Shown here: positions 1 to 9,231 of the stretch, one piece after another
How positions within the stretch are numbered: position 1 is the first letter of the stretch
Layout of the letters: every line of letters starts with the position of its first letter
Source of the DNA: Stakelama sediminis
Lineage (GTDB): Bacteria; Pseudomonadota; Alphaproteobacteria; Sphingomonadales; Sphingomonadaceae
NCBI RefSeq assembly: GCF_014199335.1
Contig: NZ_JACIJI010000001.1
Location: forward strand, 558,001 to 622,000
DNA: 64,000 nucleotides
Reading direction: 5' to 3'
Position numbers and translations under genes: made by a program
Notes under the pieces: model-generated
Seen by the model: only the letters and a program-made list of their open reading frames with translations
What the model was told of the DNA's origin: nothing
Database searches by the model: none

Positions 1-124
1 CCTGAGCATAGATATGCTTGCCTGAACGATGGATCGACAGCCGGGGACGGCCACCGGCGCGTCCGCGAAGCGCACTGCGGTTGCGGCGACGCCGCTTCTC
101 GAAGAGGGAAAGACCCTTGGTCAT
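1..124 (-). CDS. rplR: 50S ribosomal protein L18, N-terminal part only
   Basis: The reverse strand begins [16 protein letters not shown] and reads about 41 residues before the window edge, matching the basic N-terminus of L18, which binds 5S rRNA in the large subunit. The start codon overlaps the rplF stop codon (TAATG), so the two genes are translationally coupled. Position after rplF is the normal spc-operon order. The rest of the gene lies outside the window. Confidence 0.9.
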   Translation of the reverse strand, partial: MTKGLSLFEKRRRRNRSALRGRAGGRPRLSIHRSGKHIYAQ

Positions 125-657
125 TACTTCTTCTTCCCTTCCTTGCGGAAGATATACTCGCCCGCATATTTGATGCCCTTGCCCTTATAGGGCTCGGGAC
201 GACGCCAGCGCCGGATTTCAGCCGCGAGCTGACCAACCTTCTGCTTGTCGATGCCGGAGATTTCGACCGTTGTCTGGTCCGGCGTCTTGATCTCGATGCC
301 TTCCGGCACGTCGATATCGACATCGTGGCTGAAACCGAGCTGAAGCTTAAGCTTCTTGCCCTGCGCACTGGCACGATAGCCAACACCGTTGATCTCAAGC
401 CGCTTCGAAAAGCCCTCGGTCACACCCGTCACCAGGTTCTGCACCAGCGTACGCTGCATGCCCCAGAAGGAGCGTGCGCGCTTGGTGTCGTTCGCCGGCT
501 GCAACTGGATACCGCGATCGGTCATCTCATAAGAGACCAGCGGATCCTTCGGCATGGTGAGCGCACCCTTCGGCCCCTTCACCGAAATTTCGTCGCCGTC
601 GATATTGGCGGTGACACCCGCCGGAATCGCGACCGGCCGTTTGCCTGTACGACTCAT
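124..657 (-). CDS. rplF: 50S ribosomal protein L6
   Basis: A 177-residue protein of normal L6 length that begins [12 protein letters not shown] and ends with the basic L6 tail containing [14 protein letters not shown]6 sits near the GTPase-associated region of the large subunit next to the sarcin-ricin loop. Its ATG overlaps the rpsH stop codon (ATGA type) and its stop overlaps the rplR start, which shows tight coupling within the spc operon. No anomaly seen. Confidence 0.97.
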   Translation of the reverse strand: MSRTGKRPVAIPAGVTANIDGDEISVKGPKGALTMPKDPLVSYEMTDRGIQLQPANDTKRARSFWGMQRTLVQNLVTGVTEGFSKRLEINGVGYRASAQGKKLKLQLGFSHDVDIDVPEGIEIKTPDQTTVEISGIDKQKVGQLAAEIRRWRRPEPYKGKGIKYAGEYIFRKEGKKK

Positions 658-1052
658 CAGAACACCTCCGCCAGCACTTCGCCGCCGACATTCTGGTCAC
701 GCGCCTCAGCGTCGGACAGAACGCCGCGTGGCGTCGAAACGATGGTGATGCCCAGGCCGTTGCGCACGCGCGGCAGGTCTTTCGACCCCGAATAGACGCG
801 ACGGCCGGGCTTCGAGACGCGCGCGATTTTCTTGATCGCAGGCTGGCCCTCAAAATATTTCAGCTCGATGCGGATGCCGGCTGCCGGCCCCATCTGCTCT
901 TCGGAATAGCCGCGGATGAAACCTTCACGCTGCAGAACGTCGAGCACGCGGGTGCGCAGCTTCGACGCCGGCGTCAGGACAGAGTCCTTACGCGCGCGCT
1001 GGCCGTTGCGGATGCGGGTGAGCATATCACCCAAAGGATCGGTCAATGCCAT
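657..1052 (-). CDS. rpsH: 30S ribosomal protein S8
   Basis: 131 residues starting [17 protein letters not shown], the standard S8 N-terminus, with the conserved C-terminal block around [14 protein letters not shown]8 binds helix 21 of 16S rRNA during 30S assembly and in E. coli represses the spc operon at its rplE leader; whether that feedback exists here cannot be read from the sequence. Lies between rpsN and rplF as expected. Confidence 0.97.
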   Translation of the reverse strand: MALTDPLGDMLTRIRNGQRARKDSVLTPASKLRTRVLDVLQREGFIRGYSEEQMGPAAGIRIELKYFEGQPAIKKIARVSKPGRRVYSGSKDLPRVRNGLGITIVSTPRGVLSDAEARDQNVGGEVLAEVF

Positions 1053-1064
1053 CTTTGAATATCC

Positions 1065-1370
1065 TTACCAGCTCGACTTGGTGAGGCCGGGGATCATGCC
1101 CTTGTTGGCAAGATCGCGCAGCATCACGCGCGCCAGACGGAACTTACGGTAATAACCGCGCGGACGCCCTGTGAGCTCGCAGCGATTACGCACGCGGGTC
1201 GGATTACCGTTCCGCGGAATCTCCGCCATCTTGAGCCGTGCGATGAGACGCTCGGTCTCATCGAGCGACTTGTCGTTCGCGATGGCCTTCAGTTTCGCAT
1301 ATTTAGGCGCATACTTCTTAACAAGCTTCTTGCGCCGTTCGTTCTTGTTGATCGAACTCAGTTTCGCCAT
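1065..1370 (-). CDS. rpsN: 30S ribosomal protein S14
   Basis: 101 residues, [15 protein letters not shown] at the start and a [11 protein letters not shown] end typical of S14. This is the long form: the two CxxC zinc pairs of the short form are absent. S14 is in the 30S head near the decoding site. It follows rplE by 19 bases and precedes rpsH by 12, in the usual spc order. Confidence 0.96.
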   Translation of the reverse strand: MAKLSSINKNERRKKLVKKYAPKYAKLKAIANDKSLDETERLIARLKMAEIPRNGNPTRVRNRCELTGRPRGYYRKFRLARVMLRDLANKGMIPGLTKSSW

Positions 1371-1389
1371 GACTTAAGTTCTTCCTTCC

Positions 1390-1968
1390 TTATGCCGCCT
1401 GCTTCGCTTCCGCATCCTGCGGGAACGGGAAGCCGAAGAGACGCAGCAGCTCGCGCGCTTCGTCGTCGGTCTTCGCGGTGGTGGTGACAATCACGTCCAT
1501 GCCGCGCACCTTATCGATGCGGTCATAGTTGATTTCGGGGAACACGATCTGTTCCTTCACGCCCATGGCATAGTTGCCACGACCGTCAAAGGACTTCGGG
1601 TTCAGGCCGCGAAAGTCGCGGATGCGCGGCATCGCGATCGTCACGAAACGATCGAGAAACTCGTACATGCGTTCGCGACGCAGCGTGACCTTGCAACCGA
1701 TCGCCATGCCTTCGCGCAGACGGAACTGGGCGATGGACTTCTTGGCACGGGTGACGACGGGCTTCTGGCCCGCGATCAGTTCCATTTCGGAAACCGCCTG
1801 CTCGACCTTCTTACGGTCCTGGGTGGCTTCGCCGACACCCATGTTGAGCACGATCTTTTCGATCCGCGGAACTTCCATGATGTTCTTGTAACCGAACTTC
1901 GACTGCATCGCCTTGGCGACTTCATCGTCATACAGCTTCTTCATCCGCGGCACATATTTGTCAGCCAT
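1390..1968 (-). CDS. rplE: 50S ribosomal protein L5
   Basis: 192 residues with the L5 core ([16 protein letters not shown] near residue 45, [16 protein letters not shown] near residue 135). L5 binds 5S rRNA and contacts the P-site tRNA. The C-terminus has a short extra tail (QDAEAKQAA) compared with the 179-residue E. coli protein. The start overlaps the end of rplX by 8 bases, so the two are coupled. Confidence 0.97.
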   Translation of the reverse strand: MADKYVPRMKKLYDDEVAKAMQSKFGYKNIMEVPRIEKIVLNMGVGEATQDRKKVEQAVSEMELIAGQKPVVTRAKKSIAQFRLREGMAIGCKVTLRRERMYEFLDRFVTIAMPRIRDFRGLNPKSFDGRGNYAMGVKEQIVFPEINYDRIDKVRGMDVIVTTTAKTDDEARELLRLFGFPFPQDAEAKQAA

Positions 1969-2278
1969 TGATGACCTCCCCGGACTTCACGGCCACACGG
2001 ACCTTCTTGCCGTCACGCTCTTCGAAGCGGACGCGAGTGGGCTTGCCGTCCTTGGTCACATGCGCGACCTTGGAGATGTGGAGCGGCGCTTCACGGCGCT
2101 CGATCCCGCCCTGCGGATTTTCCTGCGTCGGCTTGCGATGGCGCGCCATCACGTTGATGCCCGACACGACGACCTTGTCCTCACGCGGCATCGCCTTGAC
2201 GACCTCACCGGTGCGCCCCTTATCCTTGCCGGACAGGATGACGACCTGATCGCCCTTCTTGATCTTCGCGGCAGCCAT
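1961..2278 (-). CDS. rplX: 50S ribosomal protein L24
   Basis: 105 residues with an N-terminal KOW motif ([20 protein letters not shown], residues 7-26), the signature of L24, an assembly initiator for the large subunit. It overlaps rplE at its 3' end and touches rplN at its 5' end (the rplN stop and this ATG share a base). Ordinary member of the spc operon. Confidence 0.96.
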   Translation of the reverse strand: MAAAKIKKGDQVVILSGKDKGRTGEVVKAMPREDKVVVSGINVMARHRKPTQENPQGGIERREAPLHISKVAHVTKDGKPTRVRFEERDGKKVRVAVKSGEVING

Positions 2279-2646
2279 TACAGCACCTCCGGCGCAAGAC
2301 TGATAATCTTCATGTGCTTCTTTGCACGCAGTTCGCGGACCACCGGGCCAAAGATACGGGTGCCGATCGGCTCCTCGTTCTTGCTGACCAGCACGGCCGC
2401 GTTCGAATCGAAGCGGATTACCGAACCGTCGGGACGACGGATGTCCTTGGCAGTGCGCACGATCACCGCGCGGTGGACGTCACCCTTTTTCACGCGGCCG
2501 CGCGGTGCTGCTTCCTTGACGGAGACGACGATGATGTCGCCCACGCCGGCAAAGCGGCGCTTCGAGCCGCCCAGCACCTTGATGCACTGCACCCGCTTCG
2601 CGCCGCTGTTATCGGCGACGTCGAGATTGGATTGCATCTGGATCAT
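2278..2646 (-). CDS. rplN: 50S ribosomal protein L14
   Basis: 122 residues, the usual L14 length, beginning [17 protein letters not shown] and containing the conserved [15 protein letters not shown] region. L14 lies at the subunit interface where it contacts 16S rRNA. A GAAGGA ribosome-binding site is 8-9 bases before the ATG. A 90-base gap with two hairpins separates it from rpsQ; this is where the E. coli S10 and spc operons divide. Confidence 0.97.
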   Translation of the reverse strand: MIQMQSNLDVADNSGAKRVQCIKVLGGSKRRFAGVGDIIVVSVKEAAPRGRVKKGDVHRAVIVRTAKDIRRPDGSVIRFDSNAAVLVSKNEEPIGTRIFGPVVRELRAKKHMKIISLAPEVL

Positions 2647-2673
2647 CGATCCAATTCCTTCTCACTAGGCTTG

Positions 2674-2726
2674 CCGGGACATGCCCGGTAGTTCCGTTGC
2701 TCAATCGTCGGACGGACCAGCCGTCC
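2674..2726 (-). other. Two small hairpins in the rpsQ-rplN gap
   Basis: Two perfect inverted repeats lie in the gap: CCGGG/CCCGG at 2674-2688 with a 5-base loop and GGACGG/CCGTCC at 2710-2726 with a 5-base loop. Neither is followed by a T-run on the minus strand, so they are not simple intrinsic terminators. They may tune expression or RNA stability at the S10-spc boundary; this is inference. Confidence 0.5.
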
Positions 2727-2736
2727 AAACCACGTT

Positions 2737-3009
2737 TCAGCCTTCTGCCGAAGCCTTTTCGGGCGTTGCATGGGTGTTGACCCGAGCAATGACCTTCCAG
2801 GTTTTCAGCTTCGAAATCGGCTTGGTCTCTTCGATCCGCACCGTTTCACCAGCTTTGTACTCATTCGCCTCGTCATGGGCGTGATACTTCTTCGAACGCC
2901 GCATGATCTTGCCGTAGAGCGGGTGCTTCACCTTGCGCTCTACCTTGACCACCACGGTCTTGTCCGTTTTGTCGGAGACGATCTCTCCCGTCAGCACGCG
3001 CTTCGGCAT
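2737..3009 (-). CDS. rpsQ: 30S ribosomal protein S17
   Basis: 90 residues from [17 protein letters not shown], with the S17 motif [19 protein letters not shown]17 is an early-binding OB-fold protein at the bottom of the 30S body. The open frame extends 49 codons upstream of this ATG through rpmC, but only the internal ATG gives a normal S17 start. The C-terminus is slightly longer than in E. coli. Confidence 0.96.
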   Translation of the reverse strand: MPKRVLTGEIVSDKTDKTVVVKVERKVKHPLYGKIMRRSKKYHAHDEANEYKAGETVRIEETKPISKLKTWKVIARVNTHATPEKASAEG

Positions 3010-3022
3010 GTTGTCGAACTCC

Positions 3023-3226
3023 TTACTTCGCAGCCGAGCGCACGCGCTCGTTCTGCAGCGTCTTGATACGCGCAATGTCGCGGCGGACTTCCTGCACCCG
3101 ACTCGACTTTTCGAGCTGCTGGGTTGCGGCCTGGAAGCGCAGATTGAACTGCTCACGCTTCAGGTTGCCCAGCTCGGTAGCCAGTTCGTCATCGCTCTTC
3201 ACGCGAAGATCAGCGGTCTTCGTCAT
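3023..3226 (-). CDS. rpmC: 50S ribosomal protein L29
   Basis: 67 residues starting [15 protein letters not shown], an all-helical protein of L29 size with the conserved [11 protein letters not shown] segment. L29 is near the nascent-chain exit tunnel. A GAGG Shine-Dalgarno core sits 5 bases before this ATG; an in-frame TTG three codons upstream is a less likely start. Located between rplP and rpsQ as usual. Confidence 0.95.
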   Translation of the reverse strand: MTKTADLRVKSDDELATELGNLKREQFNLRFQAATQQLEKSSRVQEVRRDIARIKTLQNERVRSAAK

Positions 3227-3231
3227 TGTCC

Positions 3232-3663
3232 TCAACCCTCCAGGTGCGACGTGTCGCCAAGACGCGCCACGACCTTGGTCTTGATCGGCAGCTTCATCGC
3301 CGCACGCTCAAACGCTTCGGCGGCGAGCGGGCCGGCAACGCCGTCCAGCTCGAACAGAATACGACCGGGTTTCACACGGGCCGCCCAATATTCCGGCGAA
3401 CCCTTACCCTTACCCTGACGAACTTCGGCAGGTTTTTTCGATACCGGCACATCGGGGAACACGCGGATCCACAAACGTCCCTGACGCTTAATGTGACGCG
3501 TGATCGCACGACGAGCAGCCTCGATCTGGCGAGCGGTGATCCGCTCCGGCTCCATCGCCTTCAGCCCGTAAGAGCCGAAGTTCAGCGACGTGCCACCCTT
3601 GGCCTCACCATGGATGCGGCCTTTAAAGGCCTTGCGGAACTTGGTGCGTTTCGGTTGCAGCAT
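3232..3663 (-). CDS. rplP: 50S ribosomal protein L16
   Basis: 143 residues, beginning [17 protein letters not shown]16 organises the A-site tRNA elbow region of the large subunit. The hallmark [17 protein letters not shown] segment is near residues 40-56. The residue hydroxylated in E. coli (Arg81) lies in the [13 protein letters not shown] region, conserved here. The stop codon is 5 bases from the rpmC ATG. Confidence 0.97.
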   Translation of the reverse strand: MLQPKRTKFRKAFKGRIHGEAKGGTSLNFGSYGLKAMEPERITARQIEAARRAITRHIKRQGRLWIRVFPDVPVSKKPAEVRQGKGKGSPEYWAARVKPGRILFELDGVAGPLAAEAFERAAMKLPIKTKVVARLGDTSHLEG

Positions 3664-3680
3664 TTTCTCTTATCCCAACC

Positions 3681-4388
3681 TTAGCGACGATCGTCGCGCG
3701 CCGGGCGAACGCCCGAAGTCTGCGCTTCCATCATCAAGCGGTCCTGCGCCAGCGGATCATGCGCCATGATCTCGCCTTTGAAGATCCAGACCTTCACGCC
3801 GCAAACGCCGTAGGCGGTGTGCGCTTCGGCCTCGGCATAATCGACGTTCGCGCGCAGCGTGTGCAGCGGAACGCGACCTTCGCGATACCATTCGGTCCGC
3901 GCGATTTCCGCGCCGCCCAGACGACCGCCGCAATTGATACGGATACCTTCCGCACCCAGACGCAGCGCCGACTGCACCGCGCGCTTCATGGCGCGACGGA
4001 AGGCGATGCGGCGCTCCAGCTGATCGGCAACACCCTGAGCAACGAGCTTGGCGTCGATTTCCGGTTTGCGGATTTCGACGATATTCAGGCTCACATCGCT
4101 CTGCGTCATGTCGGAAAGCGTGCGGCGCAGCTTTTCGATGTCCGCACCCTTTTTGCCGATGATGACGCCGGGACGCGCAGCATAGATCGAAATGCGACAC
4201 AGCTTGGCAGGACGCTCGATCACTACCTTGGAGATCGCTGCCTGCGGCACCGTCTTCAGGATATACTTGCGGATCTTGATGTCTTCCATGAGCAAACGCC
4301 CATAGTCATGACCTTCGGCGAACCAGCGGCTGTCCCAGGTGCGGTTGATCTGGAGCCGCAGCCCGATCGGATTGCTCTTCTGACCCAT
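3681..4388 (-). CDS. rpsC: 30S ribosomal protein S3
   Basis: 235 residues starting [22 protein letters not shown], with the KH domain [16 protein letters not shown] near residues 74-89 and the C-terminal S3 domain with [23 protein letters not shown]3 forms part of the mRNA entry channel and helicase site. It is followed by rplP after 17 bases. Normal length and composition. Confidence 0.97.
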   Translation of the reverse strand: MGQKSNPIGLRLQINRTWDSRWFAEGHDYGRLLMEDIKIRKYILKTVPQAAISKVVIERPAKLCRISIYAARPGVIIGKKGADIEKLRRTLSDMTQSDVSLNIVEIRKPEIDAKLVAQGVADQLERRIAFRRAMKRAVQSALRLGAEGIRINCGGRLGGAEIARTEWYREGRVPLHTLRANVDYAEAEAHTAYGVCGVKVWIFKGEIMAHDPLAQDRLMMEAQTSGVRPARDDRR

Positions 4389-4391
4389 GAC

Positions 4392-4769
4392 TTACGCCTC
4401 TTCCTCTTCGCGCACGACGATCCGAAGCTTCGAAAACGGCTTCAGGATGCGCGTCGACTTGCCGCGGCCACGGGTGTGGAACCGCTTCATCGTGATCGAC
4501 TTGCCGACCGATGCCTCGGCGACGACCAGTGCGTCGACGTCGAGATTGTGGTTATTTTCCGCATTGGCGATCGCCGATGCGAGCACCTTGCGCGCCTCGA
4601 CTGCCATTGCCCGCTTGGAGAAAGCGAGAATGTTCATCGCATCGCCCGCCTTCTTGCCGCGGATCAGACCGGCGACCAGATTGAGCTTCTGCGCGGAACC
4701 GCGAATGGTGGTACCCACCGCAAGCGCCTCATTATCGGCGACGCGGCGCGGAGCTGCCTGCTTGCTCAT
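4392..4769 (-). CDS. rplV: 50S ribosomal protein L22
   Basis: 125 residues with the L22 core [19 protein letters not shown] and the long beta-hairpin region near residues 85-105 ([19 protein letters not shown]), which lines the exit tunnel and is where macrolide-resistance changes occur in other bacteria. Its ATG overlaps the rpsS stop codon. No insertion or deletion is evident in the tunnel loop. Confidence 0.97.
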   Translation of the reverse strand: MSKQAAPRRVADNEALAVGTTIRGSAQKLNLVAGLIRGKKAGDAMNILAFSKRAMAVEARKVLASAIANAENNHNLDVDALVVAEASVGKSITMKRFHTRGRGKSTRILKPFSKLRIVVREEEEA

Positions 4770-5044
4770 CAGCGCTTACCCTTCTTGTCGGCAGCGTGAC
4801 CGGGGAAGAAGCGCGTCGGCGCAAATTCACCCAGCTTCATGCCGACCATGTCTTCGTTCACCGACACCGGCACGAACTTGCGGCCGTTATAGACGCTGAA
4901 CGTCAGTCCTACGAACTGCGGCAGGATGGTGGAGCGACGCGACCAGGTCTTGATCGGCGCGCGGCCACCGGCCTCCTGCGCGGCTTCCGCTTTTTTCAGC
5001 AGATGGAGGTCGACGAACGGACCTTTCCAAACCGAACGAGCCAT
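4769..5044 (-). CDS. rpsS: 30S ribosomal protein S19
   Basis: 91 residues starting [18 protein letters not shown], with the conserved C-terminal [16 protein letters not shown] block. S19 is in the 30S head and with S13 forms bridges to the large subunit. It lies 6 bases after rplB and overlaps rplV, so it is part of the same transcript. Confidence 0.97.
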   Translation of the reverse strand: MARSVWKGPFVDLHLLKKAEAAQEAGGRAPIKTWSRRSTILPQFVGLTFSVYNGRKFVPVSVNEDMVGMKLGEFAPTRFFPGHAADKKGKR

Positions 5045-5050
5045 GTGCGC

Positions 5051-5887
5051 TTAGCCCTTCTTCTTCGCATGACGCGAACGGATAATCATCCGGTCGGTCT
5101 TCTTGTTATTGCGCGTACGCGCGCCCTTGGTCGGCTTGCCCCACGGGGTCACCGGATGGCGACCGCCCGAGGTCCGGCCCTCACCACCGCCGTGCGGGTG
5201 ATCGACCGGGTTCTTCGCGACACCGCGGGTCAGCGGACGACGGCCCTTCCAACGGGTGCGCCCCGCCTTGGCGAAATTCTGGTTGGCGTTGTCAGGGTTC
5301 GACACCGCGCCGACCGTCCCCATGCAGTTAGCGGGGATATAGCGCTGCTCACCAGAGTTCAGGCGAACGATCACCATACCACGATCGCGACCGACGAGCT
5401 GCACATAGGCACCTGCCGACCGGGCAATCTGACCGCCCTTCATCGGCTTCATCTCCACATTGTGGATGATGGTGCCGACCGGCATCTGACCAAGTTCCAT
5501 GGCGTTGCCCGGCTTCACATCAGTCTTCTTGCCCGCAACTACCTTGTCGCCAACAGCAAGTCGCTGCGGTGCGATGATATAGGCCAGCTCGCCATCGTCA
5601 TACTTGATAAGCGCGATGAACGCGGTGCGGTTGGGATCATATTCAATCCGTTCAACCGTACCCTCAACGTCCCACTTGCGACGCTTGAAGTCGATATAGC
5701 GATAGCGCTGCTTGTGACCACCGGCGATGCCGCGCGAGGTCACATGACCCTTGTTGTTACGGCCACCGGTCTTGCGCTTGCCTTCCGTCAGCGCCTTGAC
5801 GGGGCCGCCCTTGTGCAACGCAGACCGGTCGACGAGGATCAGTCCACGTCGCGCCGGAGAGGTCGGGTTGTAATTCTTGAGTGCCAT
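5051..5887 (-). CDS. rplB: 50S ribosomal protein L2
   Basis: 278 residues, normal for L2, which is required for subunit association and peptidyl transferase activity. The C-terminal catalytic-region motif [19 protein letters not shown], containing the conserved histidine corresponding to E. coli His229, is present. N-terminus [15 protein letters not shown] is standard. Four bases separate it from rplW. Confidence 0.98.
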   Translation of the reverse strand: MALKNYNPTSPARRGLILVDRSALHKGGPVKALTEGKRKTGGRNNKGHVTSRGIAGGHKQRYRYIDFKRRKWDVEGTVERIEYDPNRTAFIALIKYDDGELAYIIAPQRLAVGDKVVAGKKTDVKPGNAMELGQMPVGTIIHNVEMKPMKGGQIARSAGAYVQLVGRDRGMVIVRLNSGEQRYIPANCMGTVGAVSNPDNANQNFAKAGRTRWKGRRPLTRGVAKNPVDHPHGGGEGRTSGGRHPVTPWGKPTKGARTRNNKKTDRMIIRSRHAKKKG

Positions 5888-5891
5888 TGCC

Positions 5892-6206
5892 TCAGACCCC
5901 CGTCGTCACGTCGATCGAATCACCGTCTTTCAACGTCACGATCGCTTTTTTCATGTCCGAGCGGCGATAGGGAGCCCCCTTCCACCGCTTCGTCTTACCC
6001 TTCTGAACGATGGTGTTCACCTTCGCCACAGAGACGTTGAACAGCGCCTCGACCGCAGCCTTGATTTCCGGCTTGCTTGCGTCGCCGGCCACCTTGAACA
6101 CCACCGCATTCGCCTCGCTCACTAGCGTCGACTTTTCGGTGATGTGGGGCGCGAGCACCACGTCATAATGGCGGTTGTCCACCGCTTTGACAGGCTTCTT
6201 AGCCAT
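5892..6206 (-). CDS. rplW: 50S ribosomal protein L23
   Basis: 104 residues containing the L23 motif [17 protein letters not shown]23 is the docking site for trigger factor and SRP at the tunnel exit. Its start overlaps the end of rplD by 8 bases. Both ends match the family and there is nothing unusual. Confidence 0.96.
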   Translation of the reverse strand: MAKKPVKAVDNRHYDVVLAPHITEKSTLVSEANAVVFKVAGDASKPEIKAAVEALFNVSVAKVNTIVQKGKTKRWKGAPYRRSDMKKAIVTLKDGDSIDVTTGV

Positions 6207-6822
6207 TGAAACGCGCCTCCAGCTTCTCGACAGCGGCGCGGGTCAGAACCAGCGTATCCGCTTTTAGGATGTCATAGACGTTGGCGCCCATGCTCGGCAG
6301 GACGTTGATGCCTACCAGATTACGGGCCGCCAGCGCGAAACCGTTCTCGACCGCTTCGCCGTCAATCACCAACGCCTGTTTACCAAAACCCAGCTTTTCG
6401 AGCTGCCCCTGCAGCGCCTTCGTCTTTTCGACGCCGGACAGATCATCGAGGATGATCAACGAACCACCCTTGGCATGGCTCGACAGCGCCATTTTCAGGC
6501 CGAGCGTGCGAACCTTCTTGTTCAGCGAATGACCGAAATCGCGAAGGCGGGCACCGTGGGCTTTACCACCACCGATGAAAATCGGTGCGGCGCGGTCACC
6601 GTGACGGGCAGTACCACCACCCTTTTGGCGACCCCATTTCTTGCCGGTACGCGCAACATCGGAACGCTCCCGCGTCGGACGCGCCGTAGCGCGACGCTTC
6701 TCGAGCTGCCAGGTGACGACGCGGTGGAGGATATCCGCCCGCGGCTCAACGGCGAACACCGCATCGTTGAGCTCGATATCGCCCTTAGCCTTGGCATCGA
6801 GGGTCTGAACCTTGACCTTCAT
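6199..6822 (-). CDS. rplD: 50S ribosomal protein L4
   Basis: 207 residues, with the tunnel loop containing [20 protein letters not shown] around residues 60-80. L4 lines the exit tunnel opposite L22; in E. coli it also represses the S10 operon by acting on the rpsJ leader. In this genome a long structured spacer precedes rplC, two genes upstream of this one in reading order, and might be an equivalent control site (inference). Confidence 0.97.
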   Translation of the reverse strand: MKVKVQTLDAKAKGDIELNDAVFAVEPRADILHRVVTWQLEKRRATARPTRERSDVARTGKKWGRQKGGGTARHGDRAAPIFIGGGKAHGARLRDFGHSLNKKVRTLGLKMALSSHAKGGSLIILDDLSGVEKTKALQGQLEKLGFGKQALVIDGEAVENGFALAARNLVGINVLPSMGANVYDILKADTLVLTRAAVEKLEARFNG

Positions 6823-6825
6823 CTA

Positions 6826-7584
6826 TCAGCCCTCCTGGCCTTCGGCCGCTTCCGGAGCCGCAGCCTGTTCGGCGGGCGTCTCTGCGGGAGCGGCGTCATT
6901 CGAATTGGCAGCAGCCTTCAGCCCTGCCGGGAACGGCGCATCAGCGTGGCGCGGAACCTTTACGGCATCACGCACAATCAGCCATGCGCCTTTGTGGCCG
7001 GGCACCGAACCCTTCACGAAGATCAGACCGCGCTCGACATCCGTCTGCACGATCTCAAGATTCTGCTGGGTGCGGTTACGGTCGCCCATGTGACCAGCCA
7101 TCTTCTTATTCTTGAAGACGCGGCCCGGATCCTGACGGTTACCCGTAGAACCATGCGAACGGTGCGAAAGCGAAACACCGTGGGTCGCGCGCAGACCGCC
7201 GAAACCCCAGCGCTTCATCGCACCGGCAAAACCCTTACCCTGAGTACGGCCGGAAACGTCGACAAACTGCCCTGCAACGAAATGATCGGCAGCCAGTTCG
7301 GCACCGACGTCAAGCAGACCATCTTCTTCGACACGAAATTCGCAGAGAATTGCTTTTGGCTCCACTTCGGCCTTGCCGAAATGACCGCGCTGCGGCTTCG
7401 CCACATTCTTTGCCTTGGCCGAGCCAGCGCCGAGCTGCAGCGCGACATAGCCGTCCTTATCTTGTTCGCGACGGGCGACAACCTGAACGCCATCCAGTGC
7501 CAGAACAGTGACCGGCACGTGGCGGCCATCATCCTGGAACAGGCGGGTCATCCCCATTTTCTTCGCGATCACGCCAGTGCGCAT
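6826..7584 (-). CDS. rplC: 50S ribosomal protein L3
   Basis: 252 residues from [16 protein letters not shown], the standard start. The peptidyl-transferase-proximal loop contains [13 protein letters not shown]. The C-terminus carries an acidic, Ala-rich tail ([15 protein letters not shown]) absent from E. coli L3 but common in alphaproteobacteria. The open frame extends 13 codons further upstream, but the ATG at 7584 gives the family start. Preceded by the 301-base spacer rather than by rpsJ directly. Confidence 0.97.
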   Translation of the reverse strand: MRTGVIAKKMGMTRLFQDDGRHVPVTVLALDGVQVVARREQDKDGYVALQLGAGSAKAKNVAKPQRGHFGKAEVEPKAILCEFRVEEDGLLDVGAELAADHFVAGQFVDVSGRTQGKGFAGAMKRWGFGGLRATHGVSLSHRSHGSTGNRQDPGRVFKNKKMAGHMGDRNRTQQNLEIVQTDVERGLIFVKGSVPGHKGAWLIVRDAVKVPRHADAPFPAGLKAAANSNDAAPAETPAEQAAAPEAAEGQEG

Positions 7585-7885
7585 GATCCAAATACTCCAT
7601 TGCAGAGGCCCCCGAAGGCCCATCCTACGGGGGCGTGTCCGGCGCCGTCGAAATACCCCGACAACCCCGTATTCAGCCCGATTTTTTGATGCGTAGCCCC
7701 GTCCGGGCTGAAATGCCCGAAACCGGGCAAGACGGGGAACGCAGACCCGGGCAAGCCCGGCGGTATTCCAATGTCGCTGAGGGCGAACCCTCCTGCGCGC
7801 CGTAATGATGCGGCACTTGCGGCCTTGCGTCGAGCCATGCCCGGTCGAGACCGCCGAATCGCGTTAGCGTTGAGAAGTCGCGGCC
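7585..7885 (-). promoter_or_regulatory. Long structured spacer between rpsJ and rplC (possible r-protein leader)
   Basis: No gene is seen in these 301 bases. Read on the minus strand the RNA has a perfect outer stem (7 pairs, plus-strand arms 7697-7703 and 7731-7737) enclosing an inner hairpin (TGCCCG/CGGGCA, 7714-7729), preceded by another strong hairpin (7747-7760). None is followed by a U-run, so termination is not obvious. rpsJ and rplC are normally only a few tens of bases apart, so this may be a regulatory leader or processing site for the downstream genes (inference). Confidence 0.5.
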
Positions 7886-8194
7886 TTACGCCAGTTTAAT
7901 CTCAACATCAACACCCGCAGCAAGGTCGAGCTTCATCAGCGCGTCGACGGTCTGCGGCGTGGGCTGAACGATATCCAGCATACGCTTATAGGTGCGAACC
8001 TCGAACTGCTCGCGCGACTTCTTGTCGATATGCGGCCCACGGTTCACGGTGAACTTCTCGATGCGCGTCGGCAACGGGATAGGACCACGAATAAGAGCGC
8101 CGGTACGGCGCGCGGTGTCAGCGATGTCGCCTGTCGCCTGATCGAGCACGCGATGATCGAACGCCTTCAGGCGAATGCGGATATTGTTGTCCAT
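7886..8194 (-). CDS. rpsJ: 30S ribosomal protein S10 / NusE
   Basis: 102 residues from [19 protein letters not shown], with the S10 signature [30 protein letters not shown]10 is part of the 30S head and, as NusE, of transcription antitermination complexes. The frame is open 17 codons upstream of the ATG, but family alignment fixes the start at 8194. It is first in the classical S10 operon; here a dehydrogenase gene ends 174 bases upstream of it on the same strand. Confidence 0.97.
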   Translation of the reverse strand: MDNNIRIRLKAFDHRVLDQATGDIADTARRTGALIRGPIPLPTRIEKFTVNRGPHIDKKSREQFEVRTYKRMLDIVQPTPQTVDALMKLDLAAGVDVEIKLA

Positions 8195-8368
8195 GTCCCT
8201 ACCGATGCGAAAGAGCGGGGTGCCCTTGCTCCACTTGCCATCCACCCCAAGGGAGCCGATGACGAGGCGGAGATAGCCACCTCTTGCTGTTCAAACCAAA
8301 AACTGAAGGCGCGCCTCTACAGGGGAGTGAGGATGGGATCAACCCCCCCAATGCAACATTTTTCGCTG

Positions 8369-9076
8369 TTACCAAGGAACGGCATCCCCGAAACGGTCGA
8401 GATACTCCAGACCAGGGCGCGTTCGCTTGGCCAGTAGCACATCGACAAGCGGTGGCACCGCCTCCTCAATGGTATAGGGCGCATCTGGGCCGCCAAGATC
8501 GGTCTGTATCCATCCCGGAGCCATCACGGCGATTGAACGCGACTGTTCACGCTCTCTTGCCGCAAAACACCGCATCAACATGTTCAGTGCTGCCTTACTG
8601 GCACGATAGACCTCGCGCGTTCCCTTCTCGTTATTTGCAATGCTTCCCTGCCCCGACGACATGGCACCAATCAGGCCATCGGCTGGTACGCGATCCTTTA
8701 ACGCCTCAATCACCCGCATCGGGCCAAGCGTATTGGTACACATCACCCGCACAAACTCTGCGTCGCTGACTTGATCGACGAGCGCCAGCGGGTCTCCGGT
8801 CGTCGTACCGGCATTGACGAACAATATGTCGAGGCGTCTATCCGATAAGCGACTACGCAGATCGACAATTGTATCGACGTCGTCGATATCGACCACCTCC
8901 ACCCGCACCTGTTGCGGATACCGAGAAGCGAGGTCATGCAGACCTGAATGGGAACGACGCCCGCGTATAGTACCGATCACGGACCAGCCCCGCGTGACGA
9001 ACTCCTCCGCCATGGCATAACCCAATCCGCGCGATGCACCGACGATCAGAATAGTTGGATTGTTATCGAATACCAT
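8369..9076 (-). CDS. Short-chain dehydrogenase/reductase between tuf and rpsJ
   Basis: 235 residues with the classical SDR layout: nucleotide-binding GASRGLGYAMA near residue 14, an NAG motif in the middle, catalytic Tyr-Lys in YRASK with an upstream Ser (MSSGQ), and APGWIQTDLGG after the active site. It is a probable cytoplasmic NAD(P)-dependent oxidoreductase; the substrate is unknown. The start at 9076 has a GGGAG site 7 bases upstream; a start eight codons earlier lacks one. It is separated from tuf by an intrinsic terminator, so it has its own promoter or relies on readthrough. No obvious terminator lies before rpsJ, so it may be co-transcribed with the S10 operon. Its presence here is unusual. 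Confidence 0.88.
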   Translation of the reverse strand: MVFDNNPTILIVGASRGLGYAMAEEFVTRGWSVIGTIRGRRSHSGLHDLASRYPQQVRVEVVDIDDVDTIVDLRSRLSDRRLDILFVNAGTTTGDPLALVDQVSDAEFVRVMCTNTLGPMRVIEALKDRVPADGLIGAMSSGQGSIANNEKGTREVYRASKAALNMLMRCFAAREREQSRSIAVMAPGWIQTDLGGPDAPYTIEEAVPPLVDVLLAKRTRPGLEYLDRFGDAVPW

Positions 9077-9158
9077 CGTTAAACTCCCAATAGTCATCAT
9101 TGCGGTCGGACGAAGACCCCTCGCATTAACAAAAATGCTTCGGTGTTACGTTAGATGC

Positions 9159-9192
9159 AAAAAACCCGGCCTCCCGCATGGGGAAGCCGGGT
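9159..9192 (-). terminator. Intrinsic terminator after tuf
   Basis: On the minus strand an 11-pair stem (ACCCGGC then TTCCC against GGGAGGCCGGGT, one mismatch) with a CATGC loop is followed by six Ts. It lies 40-73 bases after the tuf stop codon and should end the str transcript before the dehydrogenase gene. Confidence 0.85.
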
Positions 9193-9231
9193 CTTTATCG
9201 TTTCGTCAGCGCCGTGAGGAGCTACCGCAAC

